DNA of 64,000 nt, taken from assembly GCA_023436585.1 (NCBI GenBank), contig JAEZIN010000007.1, positions 1 to 64,000 of the forward strand, read 5' to 3'. Shown here piece after piece: positions 8,417 to 17,659 of this stretch (position 1 is the first letter of the stretch; each line of letters starts with the position of its first letter). Under the pieces are notes generated by a model. It was not told the DNA's origin and searched no databases. It saw nothing but the letters and a program-made list of their open reading frames with translations. A program made the translations under genes and the position numbers. The DNA comes from Bacillota bacterium (GTDB lineage Bacteria > Bacillota > Clostridia > Christensenellales > Aristaeellaceae).

Positions 8417-9493
8417 ATGGAGGGGGCGCGTCATTTTTTTCCCGGCGGAAATACGAGCCAGGGGTTTTACAGCCGGTTTGCCCATATTCTGCCCAGGGAT
8501 AAGGTACGCAGAAAGATTATATTGAAGGGCGGTCCCGGCGTAGGCAAGAGTACGCTCATGCGCCGCGTGGCCGAGTATTTGCAGGGGATGCAAATGGAGG
8601 TGGAGGTCTTCCACTGCTCCAGCGATCCCGACAGCCTGGATGGCATTGCCGCCCCGGACCTTGGTTTTGCAGTCATCGATGGCACGGCGCCTCATATGAT
8701 GGACCCTGTACTGCCGGGCGCTGAGGACGGCATATTGAACCTTGGGGCATGCCTGAATGAGGAGCAGCTGGAAAAAAGCCGCCGTCTGATCCGGGACGCT
8801 ATGGAGGAAATAGCCCGCTGCTTTTTGCGCGTGTATGACTACCTGGGCGCTGCCGCGCCGCTTTTGTTCGGCAGCAAAAGGGAATGGCAGGAGCGGACGC
8901 CCCCCGGCGCGCTGGAGGCGCTGGCCCAGGAGCTTGCGGACAAGTGGCTTCCCTTTGGCGAGGGGCCGGCCCGGGAAAGGGAGCTGTTTGCCGAAGCGTA
9001 TACGCCGCGGGGGTACATGACGTATCTTCCGACACTATTGACGGAGAAGGTGGCCTGTGTCGCCGCGCCATGGGGGCTGTCGCCGCATCCGCTGCTGTCA
9101 AGGCTCCGGGATACCGCGCTGTCAAGGGGCATTCCGGTTCTGGGCTTATATAACCCCCTGCTGCCGGGAGAATTGAATCATTTGATATTGCCCGGCTTGC
9201 GGTTTGCCATCGTCACCGGGGCGGTGGAAAAGCCGGCGGAGACGCTGAACCTGCAGGAGGCCTTGTCCCTGGGCCAGGGACTCAGCCGGGAGCAGGCCTT
9301 CAACCGCAATGCCCATGAGCTGCTATTGCAGCGGGCGGTGGAGAGCCTCAAGGAGGCCAAGGCCCGTCATGACGATCTGGAGAAGTATTATACAGCCGCC
9401 ATGGACTTTGAGTGCTGGGAAACCGCGCTGAAAAAAGTGAAGGATACGGCGGACGCGCTGGCAGGCAGCCCTGCAAAACCAGTGGATGCATAA
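8417..9493 (+). CDS. PRK06851-type P-loop ATPase
   Basis: The 358-residue protein has a Walker A motif GGPGVGKST near residue 45, preceded by the N-terminal segment FFPGGNTSQGFYSRFAHILP typical of a conserved Firmicute ATPase family. In the second half comes another domain with GLYNPLLPGELNHLILPGLRFAIVT. Members of this group have no firm function. The ATG follows AAGGAGCG. It is divergent from the yaiI-like gene and is followed by its own terminator. Confidence 0.8.
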   Translation: MEGARHFFPGGNTSQGFYSRFAHILPRDKVRRKIILKGGPGVGKSTLMRRVAEYLQGMQMEVEVFHCSSDPDSLDGIAAPDLGFAVIDGTAPHMMDPVLPGAEDGILNLGACLNEEQLEKSRRLIRDAMEEIARCFLRVYDYLGAAAPLLFGSKREWQERTPPGALEALAQELADKWLPFGEGPARERELFAEAYTPRGYMTYLPTLLTEKVACVAAPWGLSPHPLLSRLRDTALSRGIPVLGLYNPLLPGELNHLILPGLRFAIVTGAVEKPAETLNLQEALSLGQGLSREQAFNRNAHELLLQRAVESLKEAKARHDDLEKYYTAAMDFECWETALKKVKDTADALAGSPAKPVDA

Positions 9494-9523
9494 AAGCAAA
9501 GGCAGCATCCTTCTATAAGTCAG

Positions 9524-9551
9524 GCCGGATCAAGTTGATCCGGCGTTTTTT
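9524..9551 (+). terminator. Rho-independent terminator after the ATPase gene
   Basis: GCCGGATC pairs with GATCCGGC across the loop AAGTT, followed directly by GTTTTTT. Confidence 0.9.
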
Positions 9552-9564
9552 ACAAATACGAGAA

Positions 9565-9594
9565 TTGCGGCGTATCCGGAATCTGTAGTATGAT
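9565..9594 (+). promoter_or_regulatory. Candidate SigA promoter of the membrane-anchored hypothetical gene
   Basis: TTGCGG (9565-9570) and TATGAT (9589-9594) with 18-base spacing lie between the terminator of the preceding gene and the start codon. Confidence 0.5.
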
Positions 9595-9641
9595 GGGAAA
9601 CATAGACATACCGTAATATGACAACACGAGAGGATAAAGCA

Positions 9642-10208
9642 ATGCAAAGATCAGTCCCCGTCAGGTACAAAATCCTTATGGCATGCATCATTTCCGTACT
9701 GGCGTTTGCCCTTGTTCTTTTCTTGCTGAACTCGGGCGGGGTTTTTGACATGATAAAAAGGAACGATGTATTGTCACGGCTGGGTTTGCCGGAAACAAGA
9801 TATTGCTCCCTTGTGGCCCATGCGCAGCGCCGTGATTTTTTGCGGTATCTGGATGAATTTGATTGGAGCATCATTGAATATGCGGCGGAGGACAGCGATC
9901 AGGTGATGGACGCCATGCAAAACAACGATTTGTGGCACACGGAACAGGTGAGTTATCAGGATATACTATCCGTCACTTCGCTGCTTCCTGGGGACAGCGA
10001 TGGTCTTCTAACAACAATGCCTTTTACCGAATCCGCGTATGATGCCTGGTACTTTGACTATAGCCATGTGAGCGGCAGCGATGTCAAAAAGCTTGAATCC
10101 ATAGCGGATTTAAAGGCGTATTGCGATACGGAGGTCAGCTTCGCTTTTTATACCATTGCCTTCTACAACAAAAGCGAAGGGCTCCTTTGGTATTTGAAGC
10201 TGAATTAA
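9642..10208 (+). CDS. Membrane-anchored protein of unknown function
   Basis: This 188-residue protein has a short basic N-terminus, one hydrophobic helix (about residues 10-32: KILMACIISVLAFALVLFLL) and an acidic extracytoplasmic part with no motif I recognise. The start after GAGAGGA is preferred over an ATG 24 bases upstream that lacks a ribosome site. It is monocistronic, has its own terminator-bounded promoter, and converges on the ybaK-like gene. Confidence 0.65.
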   Translation: MQRSVPVRYKILMACIISVLAFALVLFLLNSGGVFDMIKRNDVLSRLGLPETRYCSLVAHAQRRDFLRYLDEFDWSIIEYAAEDSDQVMDAMQNNDLWHTEQVSYQDILSVTSLLPGDSDGLLTTMPFTESAYDAWYFDYSHVSGSDVKKLESIADLKAYCDTEVSFAFYTIAFYNKSEGLLWYLKLN

Positions 10209-10228
10209 GGGAGGGTCTGCGCGATGCC

Positions 10229-10714
10229 CTACGCCTTCGCGGTCAGCTTTCCCGTCTTCGCGTTAAGATAAGCAATGAGCGATTTGGGATCAATCACCAT
10301 TTGAAGCCCCCGCACCCCCGCGCTGACGGCGATTTCGTCAAACAACAGCGATGTTTCATCCACAAAGGTAGGGAACTGTTTTTTCATACCTACGGGGGAG
10401 CAGCCGCCCCGTATATAGCCTGTCAAACCCAGCAAATCGTTGACGTGGATCAGGTCCACTTTTTTATCTTGCAAAAGAGCGGCGGCAGCCTTCAAGTCCA
10501 GCTCCTTGTGGACCGGCACGAGAAAAACAGCATGGCCCTTTCGCTCGCCCTTGGCCACCAGCGTTTTGAACACCGCGGCCGGGCTCATGCCGATCTTTCC
10601 CGCCACCAGTTCGCCGTCGAAAAGCCCTTCCTCCCATTCGTAGGAAAGGGTGCGGTAAGGGATTTTCGCCGCGTCCAACAGCCTTAGCGCGTTCGTTTTT
10701 GCAGGCGCCGCCAT
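10229..10714 (-). CDS. ybaK: YbaK/EbsC-type aminoacyl-tRNA deacylase
   Basis: The 161-residue protein matches the YbaK family of trans-editing enzymes, which hydrolyse Cys-tRNA(Pro). Visible markers are the conserved Lys in FKTLVAKG, the segment VPVHKELDLKAAA, and GYIRGGCSPVGMKKQFPTFVDE. A GAGGAGC site precedes the ATG. It lies 19 bases downstream of luxS on the same strand and is probably co-transcribed. The prolyl-tRNA synthetase at the right edge of the window is the enzyme whose errors this family corrects. Confidence 0.93.
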   Translation of the reverse strand: MAAPAKTNALRLLDAAKIPYRTLSYEWEEGLFDGELVAGKIGMSPAAVFKTLVAKGERKGHAVFLVPVHKELDLKAAAALLQDKKVDLIHVNDLLGLTGYIRGGCSPVGMKKQFPTFVDETSLLFDEIAVSAGVRGLQMVIDPKSLIAYLNAKTGKLTAKA

Positions 10715-10733
10715 ACATTGCTCCTCTTTTTAG

Positions 10734-11195
10734 TCAGTAGGGATAGGCCATATCGTCCGCCGTCCACCGAGATAGCGTATCCAAATAGGCGGCGGCTTCT
10801 TTCCTGGCATCCATAAGGCTGTGATCTAGGTAATTGCCGCATTCAATCCGCTTTGCTCCCGGGATATCGCCGTCAAAGCCCTTGATGAATTCAAAGGTTT
10901 CTCGCAAAAGGTCCAGCACCTCCTGCCGGGTCATCCCGTCCCTGGTCAGAAAATAGAAGCCGGTGCGGCAGCCCATGGGCCCAACGTACACGATCTTGTC
11001 TGAGTAGGCCGTATTGCGAACATAGGTGGCAAACAGATGCTCCAGCGTGTGGGCCGCGGCGGTGGTCAGGTAGTCGCCCCGGTTGGGCGCGCGCATGCGC
11101 AGGTCGTAGGTTACCACATCCCCATCGACGCGGGAAACGTACAGGCCGGGGGCAAGGATATCATGGTTGATGGAAAAGCTGGCGATTTTCTGCAT
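10734..11195 (-). CDS. luxS: S-ribosylhomocysteine lyase
   Basis: LuxS splits S-ribosylhomocysteine to homocysteine and DPD, the autoinducer-2 precursor, in the activated methyl cycle. The metal-binding HTLEH (H49, E52, H53), the catalytic Cys of GPMGCRTGFYF (C76) and the third metal ligand in ECGNYLDH (C119) are all present in 153 residues. The ATG follows GAGGAGGG. An in-frame extension upstream lacks a ribosome site and is not part of the family. No pfs or AI-2 uptake gene is beside it. Confidence 0.97.
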   Translation of the reverse strand: MQKIASFSINHDILAPGLYVSRVDGDVVTYDLRMRAPNRGDYLTTAAAHTLEHLFATYVRNTAYSDKIVYVGPMGCRTGFYFLTRDGMTRQEVLDLLRETFEFIKGFDGDIPGAKRIECGNYLDHSLMDARKEAAAYLDTLSRWTADDMAYPY

Positions 11196-11293
11196 GGAAA
11201 TCCCTCCTCGTACACAGCCGATTATAACCTTTGGCCCGTGGCGCGTCAAGAAGCCCTGTATGTGCGCACAGCATGGAAATCAAGGCGTTTCCC

Positions 11294-11322
11294 TTGCAGA
11301 ATTTGTAACAAGGTTGTACACT
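11294..11322 (+). promoter_or_regulatory. Candidate SigA promoter of the nitroreductase-like gene
   Basis: TTGCAG (11294-11299) and TACACT (11317-11322), 17 bases apart, sit 34 bases upstream of the start codon. A second -10-like TATACT overlaps it. Confidence 0.5.
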
Positions 11323-11356
11323 ATACTATAAATAGCCTAAGGTGGGAGGGAAGACC

Positions 11357-12130
11357 ATGGCGGAAAAATGGCGGTTCAATGGGTTCTATACCAAGGCACA
11401 GCTTCTGCGCTGGCGGGAGCAGGTGCCCCGCAGGGTTGCCTGCCGCAATTATTCCCAAGCGCCCAAGGTAGCCCAGTGGACGACCCTTTCCTACGCTGCG
11501 GCCAGGCTGTGCCTGCCGGGGGTGCGCATCCTTCTGGCGGCCTGTGATGAGTCCTTCTTTACACCGGTCATATTCAACTACGGCCGCATCAAGGGCGCCA
11601 CGCGTTTTGCCGCCGTCATGGCCGATACGGCTGTGCCCAGGCATATGACCCACGCGGGCATCAGCGGAGAAGCCTTTATATTGGAAGCCACCTCCTGCGG
11701 CGTGGCCACCTGCTGGGTATCCGGCACGTATCGCAAGAAGGAAAGCCCCGTACACCTGTACCCCGGCGAGGTTCTGGCGGCGGTAATCCCCTTGGGCATC
11801 GCCGCCGAGCCGCTGACAGAGCCGGTGCACAGAGCCCGCAAGCCATTGAAATGGTTTATGGAAAGCGGCGGGGAAGATTGGCCGGAGTATGCGCTGGAAG
11901 CTGCCAAGGCGGTCCGGGAAGCACCTTCCGCCATGAACAGGCAGCCTTGGAAGCTGCGTCTGAACAGCCAGTCGCTGTCATTGATGGGCGCGCCAAACAG
12001 CCTCGACACAGGCATTGCGCTGATGCATATGGAAGCCGCCTTATGTGATCAGGACAGGCAATGGATAGTGGATGCGGGCGGCAAGCAGCCCGCGGCGAGG
12101 GTTCTTTTCGCCGGCCATGAAAACGGATAA
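11357..12130 (+). CDS. Nitroreductase-family protein (putative TM nitroreductase)
   Basis: The 257-residue protein fits the putative TM nitroreductase group: an N-terminal Arg-rich segment RRVACRNYSQAP, the flavin-binding region GEAFILEATSCGVATCWVSG, and a second half with REAPSAMNRQPWKL, the repeat-like FMN-contacting motif of nitroreductases. Substrate unknown. It starts after GGGAGGGAAG. It ends 21 bases before rarA and may be co-transcribed with it. Confidence 0.85.
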   Translation: MAEKWRFNGFYTKAQLLRWREQVPRRVACRNYSQAPKVAQWTTLSYAAARLCLPGVRILLAACDESFFTPVIFNYGRIKGATRFAAVMADTAVPRHMTHAGISGEAFILEATSCGVATCWVSGTYRKKESPVHLYPGEVLAAVIPLGIAAEPLTEPVHRARKPLKWFMESGGEDWPEYALEAAKAVREAPSAMNRQPWKLRLNSQSLSLMGAPNSLDTGIALMHMEAALCDQDRQWIVDAGGKQPAARVLFAGHENG

Positions 12131-12151
12131 CCTAAGAAACAGGAGTAACTG

Positions 12152-13465
12152 ATGCAGTCGTTTTACCATACCGGGCAGGCATCCATGCAGCCGCTGGCGG
12201 ACAGGATGCGGCCGCGCACCCTTTCTGAGTTTTTAGGGCAGAGCCACCTTGTGGGCCCCGGCCGGCTTCTGCGCCGGGCAATCGAGGCGGACCGCCTGAC
12301 CTCCAGCATATTTTACGGCCCGCCAGGCTGCGGCAAGACCACCCTGGCTGCCATCGTGGCCGGTGCCACCGAGGCGGCGTTTGTGCAGATGAACGCCGTC
12401 ACCTCCGGCGTGGGCGATGTACGGGAGGTGTTGAAGGCTGCCGGGGAACGGCAGACCCGCTCCGGCCAGGCCACATACCTCTTGCTGGACGAATGCCACC
12501 GCTGGAGCAAATCACAGTCCGACAGCATCCTGCCCGCCATTGAGCGGGGGATCATCCGCTTTATCGGCAGCACCACGGAAAATCCCATGATCGCCATGAC
12601 GCCTGCCATCGTCAGCCGTTGCCGCGTGTTTCAGTTCTTTCCGTTGACGAAGGAGGATGTGATCTCCGCTCTGCGCGCGGCCCTTGCGGATGAGGAGCGG
12701 GGCTACGGCGGACGCGCGGTGGAGGTATCAAAGGAGGCCTTGTCCCACTGGGCCCAGGTGGCAAACGGCGACGTCCGCGCGGCATTCAACGCGCTGGAGC
12801 TGGCGGTACTTACGACGCCCGCGGATGCGGACGGCGTGCAGCGCATCGATTTGTCGGTAGCGGAGGAGAGCATACAAAAGCCCATGCTCCGCTGCGACGA
12901 GAGCTTGTATTACGATATGCTCAGCGCCTTTTGCAAAAGCCTGCGCGGCTCCGACAGCGACGCGGCGCTGGCCTGGTTCGCAAGGCTTGATTATGCCGGC
13001 GTGGACCCCAGGCTCATTGCGCGCCGCATCATTGCCCACGCCAGCGAGGATGTAGGGCTGGCCAACCCCATTGCCATGCTGGAGGCCGCGGCTGCCATGC
13101 AGGCCGTGCAGACGGTGGGCATGCCGGAAGCGCGTCTCCCCCTGGCCCAGGCCATCATCGCCATCTGCGAGAGCCCCAAGTCCAACAGCGTGGTCATGGC
13201 CATCGACGCGGCCGCGGCCGACGCCGGAAAGGGCGGCTTCGGTCCCGTGCCCATCCATTTGCGGGACACCCACTATAAAGGCGCGGAACGGCTAAAGAGC
13301 GGGGAAGGGTACAAATATCCCCATGATTACCCCGGCCATTACGTAAAGCAGGAATACATGCCCCCCGAGGTGAAGGGCAAGGTCTACTATCAGCCTAGCG
13401 ACCAGGGACATGAGGAAAAAATTCAAAAGGCCAAAGCGATGCGGGATAAGGATGTAAAAACATGA
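12152..13465 (+). CDS. rarA: Replication-associated recombination protein A (RarA/MgsA)
   Basis: RarA is a clamp-loader-like AAA+ ATPase acting at stalled forks. Seen here are Walker A GPPGCGKTT (56-63), Walker B LLLDECHRW, sensor I GSTTENP, the Arg-finger region IVSRCRVFQF, and the C-terminal MgsA domain with SPKSNSVVMAIDAA and PIHLRDTHYKGA. The 437-residue length is usual. Its stop overlaps the start of the histidine kinase gene by four bases (ATGA). Confidence 0.96.
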   Translation: MQSFYHTGQASMQPLADRMRPRTLSEFLGQSHLVGPGRLLRRAIEADRLTSSIFYGPPGCGKTTLAAIVAGATEAAFVQMNAVTSGVGDVREVLKAAGERQTRSGQATYLLLDECHRWSKSQSDSILPAIERGIIRFIGSTTENPMIAMTPAIVSRCRVFQFFPLTKEDVISALRAALADEERGYGGRAVEVSKEALSHWAQVANGDVRAAFNALELAVLTTPADADGVQRIDLSVAEESIQKPMLRCDESLYYDMLSAFCKSLRGSDSDAALAWFARLDYAGVDPRLIARRIIAHASEDVGLANPIAMLEAAAAMQAVQTVGMPEARLPLAQAIIAICESPKSNSVVMAIDAAAADAGKGGFGPVPIHLRDTHYKGAERLKSGEGYKYPHDYPGHYVKQEYMPPEVKGKVYYQPSDQGHEEKIQKAKAMRDKDVKT

Positions 13466-14337
13466 AGCAGCAGGTGGACATTTCAAAGGCGGTCGTCTAT
13501 TCCGTTGCCATCAACGGCGTTCAAATCGCGGCTGTGATGGCTATCGCCCTGTACCTGCTTTTCTCCGGTGAGCAGGTGCTTCACCAGTCCGCCATCCGCA
13601 TCGGCATCACGGTGGCTGCACTGCTGGTATCTTTCGGCGCGGTGGTGGATATCAGGGATGCGCTGGGCACGAGAAAGGCGCTGGACAGGGTGATGACCAT
13701 GGAGCATTCCATGTCGGCCCTGGAGGAATTGAACAACACGCTGCGCGCGCAGCGCCATGATTTCCTCAACCACCTGCAGGTGGTGTACAGCCTGATGGAA
13801 ATGCGGGAGTACAAGGACGCCCAGGATTATATTGAGCGGGTGTACGGCGATATCCGTGCAGTCAGCCGCGTTTTGCGCACCGCCAACCCTACCATCAACG
13901 CGCTTTTGAAGGTGAAGCTGGCTTCCTGTGAAAAGCAGGGGGTAAAGGTGGAACTGCAGATCACCAGCGCCTGGAAAAGCCTGTCCATTCCCGGCTGGGA
14001 AATGTGCAAGGTGCTGGCCAACCTCATCGACAATGCCCTGGATGCATTGAAGGGAACAAAAAACCCCTGCTTGACCATATCTCTATCCGAAGATTTGAAG
14101 AGCTTCCGCTTTTGCGTGGCCAACAACGGCCCAGACATACCGCCGCAGGATATCGGCCGCATCTTCCAGCCCGGCGTTACCACCAAGTCGGAGGGCCACG
14201 GCATGGGCCTTTTTATCGTACGCGGTACCTTGAAGGAGTTCGGCGGCGATATCGAGGTGACAAGCAGCGGCGAGACGGTATTCACCGGCTGGGTTCCCAA
14301 GGAAACGGCAGCAAGCGAACCGGATGCCGATCTGTAA
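13462..14337 (+). CDS. Membrane histidine kinase with Spo0B-type phosphoacceptor domain
   Basis: Two hydrophobic segments (about residues 11-33 and 45-62) are followed by a Spo0B-like dimerisation helix with LRAQRHDFLNHLQVVYSLME, in which H99 is the likely phosphoacceptor. The ATPase domain has the N box (LANLIDNALDAL), G1 (NNGPDIP), F box (IFQPGVTTK) and G2 (GHGMGLFIV). There is no sensor domain beyond the membrane part and no response regulator nearby, so it is an orphan kinase. Translational coupling to rarA is unusual. Spo0A 4 kb away is a possible but unproven partner. Confidence 0.9.
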   Translation: MKQQVDISKAVVYSVAINGVQIAAVMAIALYLLFSGEQVLHQSAIRIGITVAALLVSFGAVVDIRDALGTRKALDRVMTMEHSMSALEELNNTLRAQRHDFLNHLQVVYSLMEMREYKDAQDYIERVYGDIRAVSRVLRTANPTINALLKVKLASCEKQGVKVELQITSAWKSLSIPGWEMCKVLANLIDNALDALKGTKNPCLTISLSEDLKSFRFCVANNGPDIPPQDIGRIFQPGVTTKSEGHGMGLFIVRGTLKEFGGDIEVTSSGETVFTGWVPKETAASEPDADL

Positions 14338-14373
14338 CATGAATAAAATATGACGGACAATGAAGAGGATGCA

Positions 14374-14402
14374 TTGACACCTTAATAAATTTGTAATAAA
14401 AT
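14374..14402 (+). promoter_or_regulatory. SigA promoter of the SH3-repeat protein gene
   Basis: TTGACA (14374-14379) and TAAAAT (14397-14402) with 17-base spacing; the start codon follows after an 83-base leader with a GGGGTGG ribosome site. Confidence 0.8.
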
Positions 14403-14485
14403 GAGGTGGTGATTGGAAATATAGAGGATGCAGATGCCTTTTTTTAGAAAAGCGTAAGCGAATACCAAAACCAAGGGGTGGTCAT

Positions 14486-17400
14486 ATGAAACACACAGGC
14501 AAATATGTCCGGGCATGGAAGCGCGTATTGGCATTGGCGCTTGCTTTTTTTTGCGTCGCAAGCATGCTGTCCTTTACTGCTCAGCCTGCTTCGGCGGCGG
14601 ATGAAGTCTATGGAAGGGTGAAAACGGACAATGTCAAGGTCCGCAAAACAGCCTCCACCTCCGCCGATTGGTGGTTCAAGCTGCCCAAGGATTGGGTCTC
14701 GCAGGTACTGGAAACAGTTGAAAAGAGCGGCATCACCTGGTACAAGGTCCAAACCAATGGGCCCACCCAGGGGACCCGCACCTATATCGGCTATATCCAT
14801 GGGGATTACTTTGCCCCGATGACGCCCGAGCAGCAATCCGACTGGCTGAATAATCCCGTACAGCCCGGTGTAGGCCTGGTCGGCGCTACACCGACACCAA
14901 CGCCGGCCGGCATGACGCCGACGCCGACGCCCGCGGGGATGACACCCGCCCCTGCCGGCACAAAGCCCACGCCCATCCCTGACCCATCCAACCTGGGGCG
15001 CATCAGCAAGGGCGGCGTGAACTTCCGTGTGACGCCCGGCGGAAAGGTAATCCGCAAGCTGGAGAATGGCACCATGGTGGAGCTGCTGGAAATACCCCAG
15101 TTCCTGACGGAGGATTATTGGTTCAAGATCAAGCAAAACGGGGACACGGGCTATATCCAGGGCCAGTTGATCACCATCCTTACCAAGGCCGAATCGGACG
15201 CCTACAAGAATCAGGCGACCCCGACCCCGACGCCTGCGCCTGCCGGTGATACGGTGTACGGTTATGTAAGGCTGAAGGACGACGGCATCAACCTGCGGGA
15301 GCAGCCGGCCGGGAGTATTATCACCCGTATCGATGGGAAACCTGTCATGTCCTATTTGAAGCAGCCAACAGTCAAGAGCGGCGTCACCTGGTATTATGTG
15401 AAGCTGAACGGCATTGGCGGCTATGTGCACGGTAGCTATGTGATTCTGTGCGACGCCAATGGAAACACACTGCCTCCGGCCGTCACGCCTACGCCCGGGC
15501 CTACCCAGACGCCTGCCCCGGAAACGGTGATCGGGTATATCAAGCTGATAGACGACGGCATCAACCTGAGAGATGCGGCCGGCGGGAAAGTGATAGGCCG
15601 CATCGAAGGAAGACCTGTGCTTTCTTATTTGAAGACGCCGGAGGTCAAGAGCGGCGTCACCTGGTATTATGTAAAGGTGAATAATCTTGGCGGCTATGTG
15701 CATGGCGGTTATGCGGTAAAAACGGATGCCGCCGGGAATACCCTTCCTCCCAATGTCACAGCTACGCCAGCGGTGACGCCGACGCCAACCCCCACCGGCA
15801 GCCAGGACAACACGGCCGGCTATATTAAGCTGACAACCGACAATGTGAAGCTGCGCAAAACACCCAACGGGACGACCTTGTGCCAGGTATCCCTGGGGCA
15901 GATACTGCCTCTGACGGCGCAGCCCACACAGTCGGGCTCCTACAACTGGTATCCCGTGCAAAATACGGACGGGCAGAAGGGATACATACGCGGCGATATG
16001 GCCTCACGCTGTGACCAAAACGGCGTGACAGTGCCGCCTGCCGCCACACCGACGCCGCCTGCCAGCACGGCGGGTTATGCCATGGTCACCAAGCAGTCGG
16101 TGAACCTTCGCAAGAGCATCGGCGGGGAAACAATCCGCTCCCTGGATAAGGATACGGTATGGCCCATGGTATCCGCCGCGGTGAAGAACGGCTCCTACAC
16201 CTGGTTCCCGGTGGATGTGAACGGTGTCAAGGGCTTCCTCCGCAGCGACGCTTCCTACCAACTGGCGCCTTTCCAGGTGGAGGCGTACTTAAGGGGCGAA
16301 GCCCTTCCCACACCGACCCCGACGCCCACGCCAACGCCCGGGCCCAGCAAATACCTGATTACCACCGTAGACAAGGTGAACCTGCGGGCTTCCGCCTCCA
16401 AGGATGCCAATTCGCCCTACAATGTGGCATTGGGCACCGTAGTTTCCTTTACCAGCTCCAGCACGGTGGGCGGCTCCCTTTGGTACAAGATCACTTACCA
16501 GAACACCACCCTATGGGTGCTTGGAAGCTGTGTCAAGGTGATGAATACAGCAGAATATGCCGCCTGGCTGGCGGGTCAGCCGACGCCTACCCCGTCGCCT
16601 ACGCCTACGCCCACCCCCCGCGAGGAGGACCTGAGCGATATGGCGGAAACGAAATCAGAGAACGTACTGGTGCGTGCCAGCGGTTCTTCCTCCGCCAAGC
16701 AGGTGGAAAAGATTTATGACAAGGGCGTTATCGTTACCCTTACCGGCAGCAAAAATACAAGCGACGGTTATAACTGGCGCAGTGTGAAGCTGAAGTCCGG
16801 CGTCACAGGCTACATCCGCGAAGACCTTCTGCGCATCTATACCAAGGCGGAGAAGAAGGCGTACGAGGATGCGCAGAATCCCCCCAGCCCCACGCCGGGC
16901 AGCGGCCTGCCTGAGGCCACTTACGATACGCTGCGCAAGGGCTCCACAGGAAATGAGGTAAAGGCTCTCCAGACAAGGCTCAAGGAAAAAGGGTTCTATA
17001 ATGGTTCCATCAGCGGTACGTACGGAACCGATACGGTGGATGCCGTAAAGGCCTTCCAAAAATCCAAGGGCCTGCTCGTCGACGGTATCGCGGGTTCCAA
17101 TACCCAGCACGCGCTGTTCGGGACGGTGCCCCCGGGTTCCAACGACGAGGAATTGACCAACACCATTTATCCCGTGGAAAAGATCGACTGGTTCAAAGGG
17201 AACATCGACACGCTCTTTGCCAGGGGTATGAACGTGAAGGTTACGGATGTCAAGAGCGGTATCACCTTCTGGGTCCACCGCTGGGCCGGCGGCAGCCATG
17301 CCGACGTTGAGCCGCTTACAGCTGCGGATACGCGCCGCATGTGCAGGATTTACGGTGTAAATAAATCCTCGGAAATCACCGAGGACAAATATTACCAGCG

Positions 17401-17617
17401 GCACCCCTTATGGGTCACCATCGGTACCCGGACCTTCGCTGCATCCATGTACGGCCCGCCGCATAATCCCGCGGGGGATACCATCAAGAACAACGAGTTC
17501 ACGGGCCAGTTCTGTATTCACTTTACCAACAGCAAGACCCATACAGGCGGCCGGGTGGACCCTGGCCACCAAGAGGCCATCCAGTACGCATACGACCACG
17601 CGCCGCAAAGGAAATAA
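14486..17617 (+). CDS. Secreted multi-SH3, peptidoglycan-binding protein
   Basis: A signal peptide (cleavage near ASA, residue 37) leads into eight bacterial SH3 domains at about residues 41, 170, 255, 347, 440, 523, 618 and 715, joined by Thr-Pro repeat linkers. A peptidoglycan-binding-1 domain follows (about 806-865: GNEVKALQTRLKEKGFYNG). The last 150 residues form a conserved domain with FWVHRWAGGSHADVEPLTAADT and FCIHFTNSKTHTGGRVDPGHQ. Its His/Asp residues look catalytic or metal-binding, but I do not know its activity. SH3 domains 3 and 4 are nearly identical, pointing to recent duplication. The protein probably binds or processes cell wall outside the membrane. Confidence 0.9.
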   Translation: MKHTGKYVRAWKRVLALALAFFCVASMLSFTAQPASAADEVYGRVKTDNVKVRKTASTSADWWFKLPKDWVSQVLETVEKSGITWYKVQTNGPTQGTRTYIGYIHGDYFAPMTPEQQSDWLNNPVQPGVGLVGATPTPTPAGMTPTPTPAGMTPAPAGTKPTPIPDPSNLGRISKGGVNFRVTPGGKVIRKLENGTMVELLEIPQFLTEDYWFKIKQNGDTGYIQGQLITILTKAESDAYKNQATPTPTPAPAGDTVYGYVRLKDDGINLREQPAGSIITRIDGKPVMSYLKQPTVKSGVTWYYVKLNGIGGYVHGSYVILCDANGNTLPPAVTPTPGPTQTPAPETVIGYIKLIDDGINLRDAAGGKVIGRIEGRPVLSYLKTPEVKSGVTWYYVKVNNLGGYVHGGYAVKTDAAGNTLPPNVTATPAVTPTPTPTGSQDNTAGYIKLTTDNVKLRKTPNGTTLCQVSLGQILPLTAQPTQSGSYNWYPVQNTDGQKGYIRGDMASRCDQNGVTVPPAATPTPPASTAGYAMVTKQSVNLRKSIGGETIRSLDKDTVWPMVSAAVKNGSYTWFPVDVNGVKGFLRSDASYQLAPFQVEAYLRGEALPTPTPTPTPTPGPSKYLITTVDKVNLRASASKDANSPYNVALGTVVSFTSSSTVGGSLWYKITYQNTTLWVLGSCVKVMNTAEYAAWLAGQPTPTPSPTPTPTPREEDLSDMAETKSENVLVRASGSSSAKQVEKIYDKGVIVTLTGSKNTSDGYNWRSVKLKSGVTGYIREDLLRIYTKAEKKAYEDAQNPPSPTPGSGLPEATYDTLRKGSTGNEVKALQTRLKEKGFYNGSISGTYGTDTVDAVKAFQKSKGLLVDGIAGSNTQHALFGTVPPGSNDEELTNTIYPVEKIDWFKGNIDTLFARGMNVKVTDVKSGITFWVHRWAGGSHADVEPLTAADTRRMCRIYGVNKSSEITEDKYYQRHPLWVTIGTRTFAASMYGPPHNPAGDTIKNNEFTGQFCIHFTNSKTHTGGRVDPGHQEAIQYAYDHAPQRK

Positions 17618-17624
17618 ATAACGG

Positions 17625-17655
17625 GCGGGCCTCCTTGGAAAAGGAAGCCCGCCTC
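17625..17655 (+). terminator. Hairpin after the SH3-repeat gene
   Basis: GGCGGGC pairs with GCCCGCC, with the inner CCTTGGAAAAGG adding to the stem. There is no T-tract. A close copy of the same hairpin lies near 17864-17896 and ends in GTCTTTAC, so one may be a duplicate of the other. Confidence 0.55.
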
Positions 17656-17659
17656 CGCG

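Noticed and set aside
14444..15961. 505-codon open frame antisense to the SH3 protein
   Set aside because: It is a mirror of the GC-rich repeat-encoding sense strand, is Gly/Arg/His-rich without any domain, and lacks a ribosome site.
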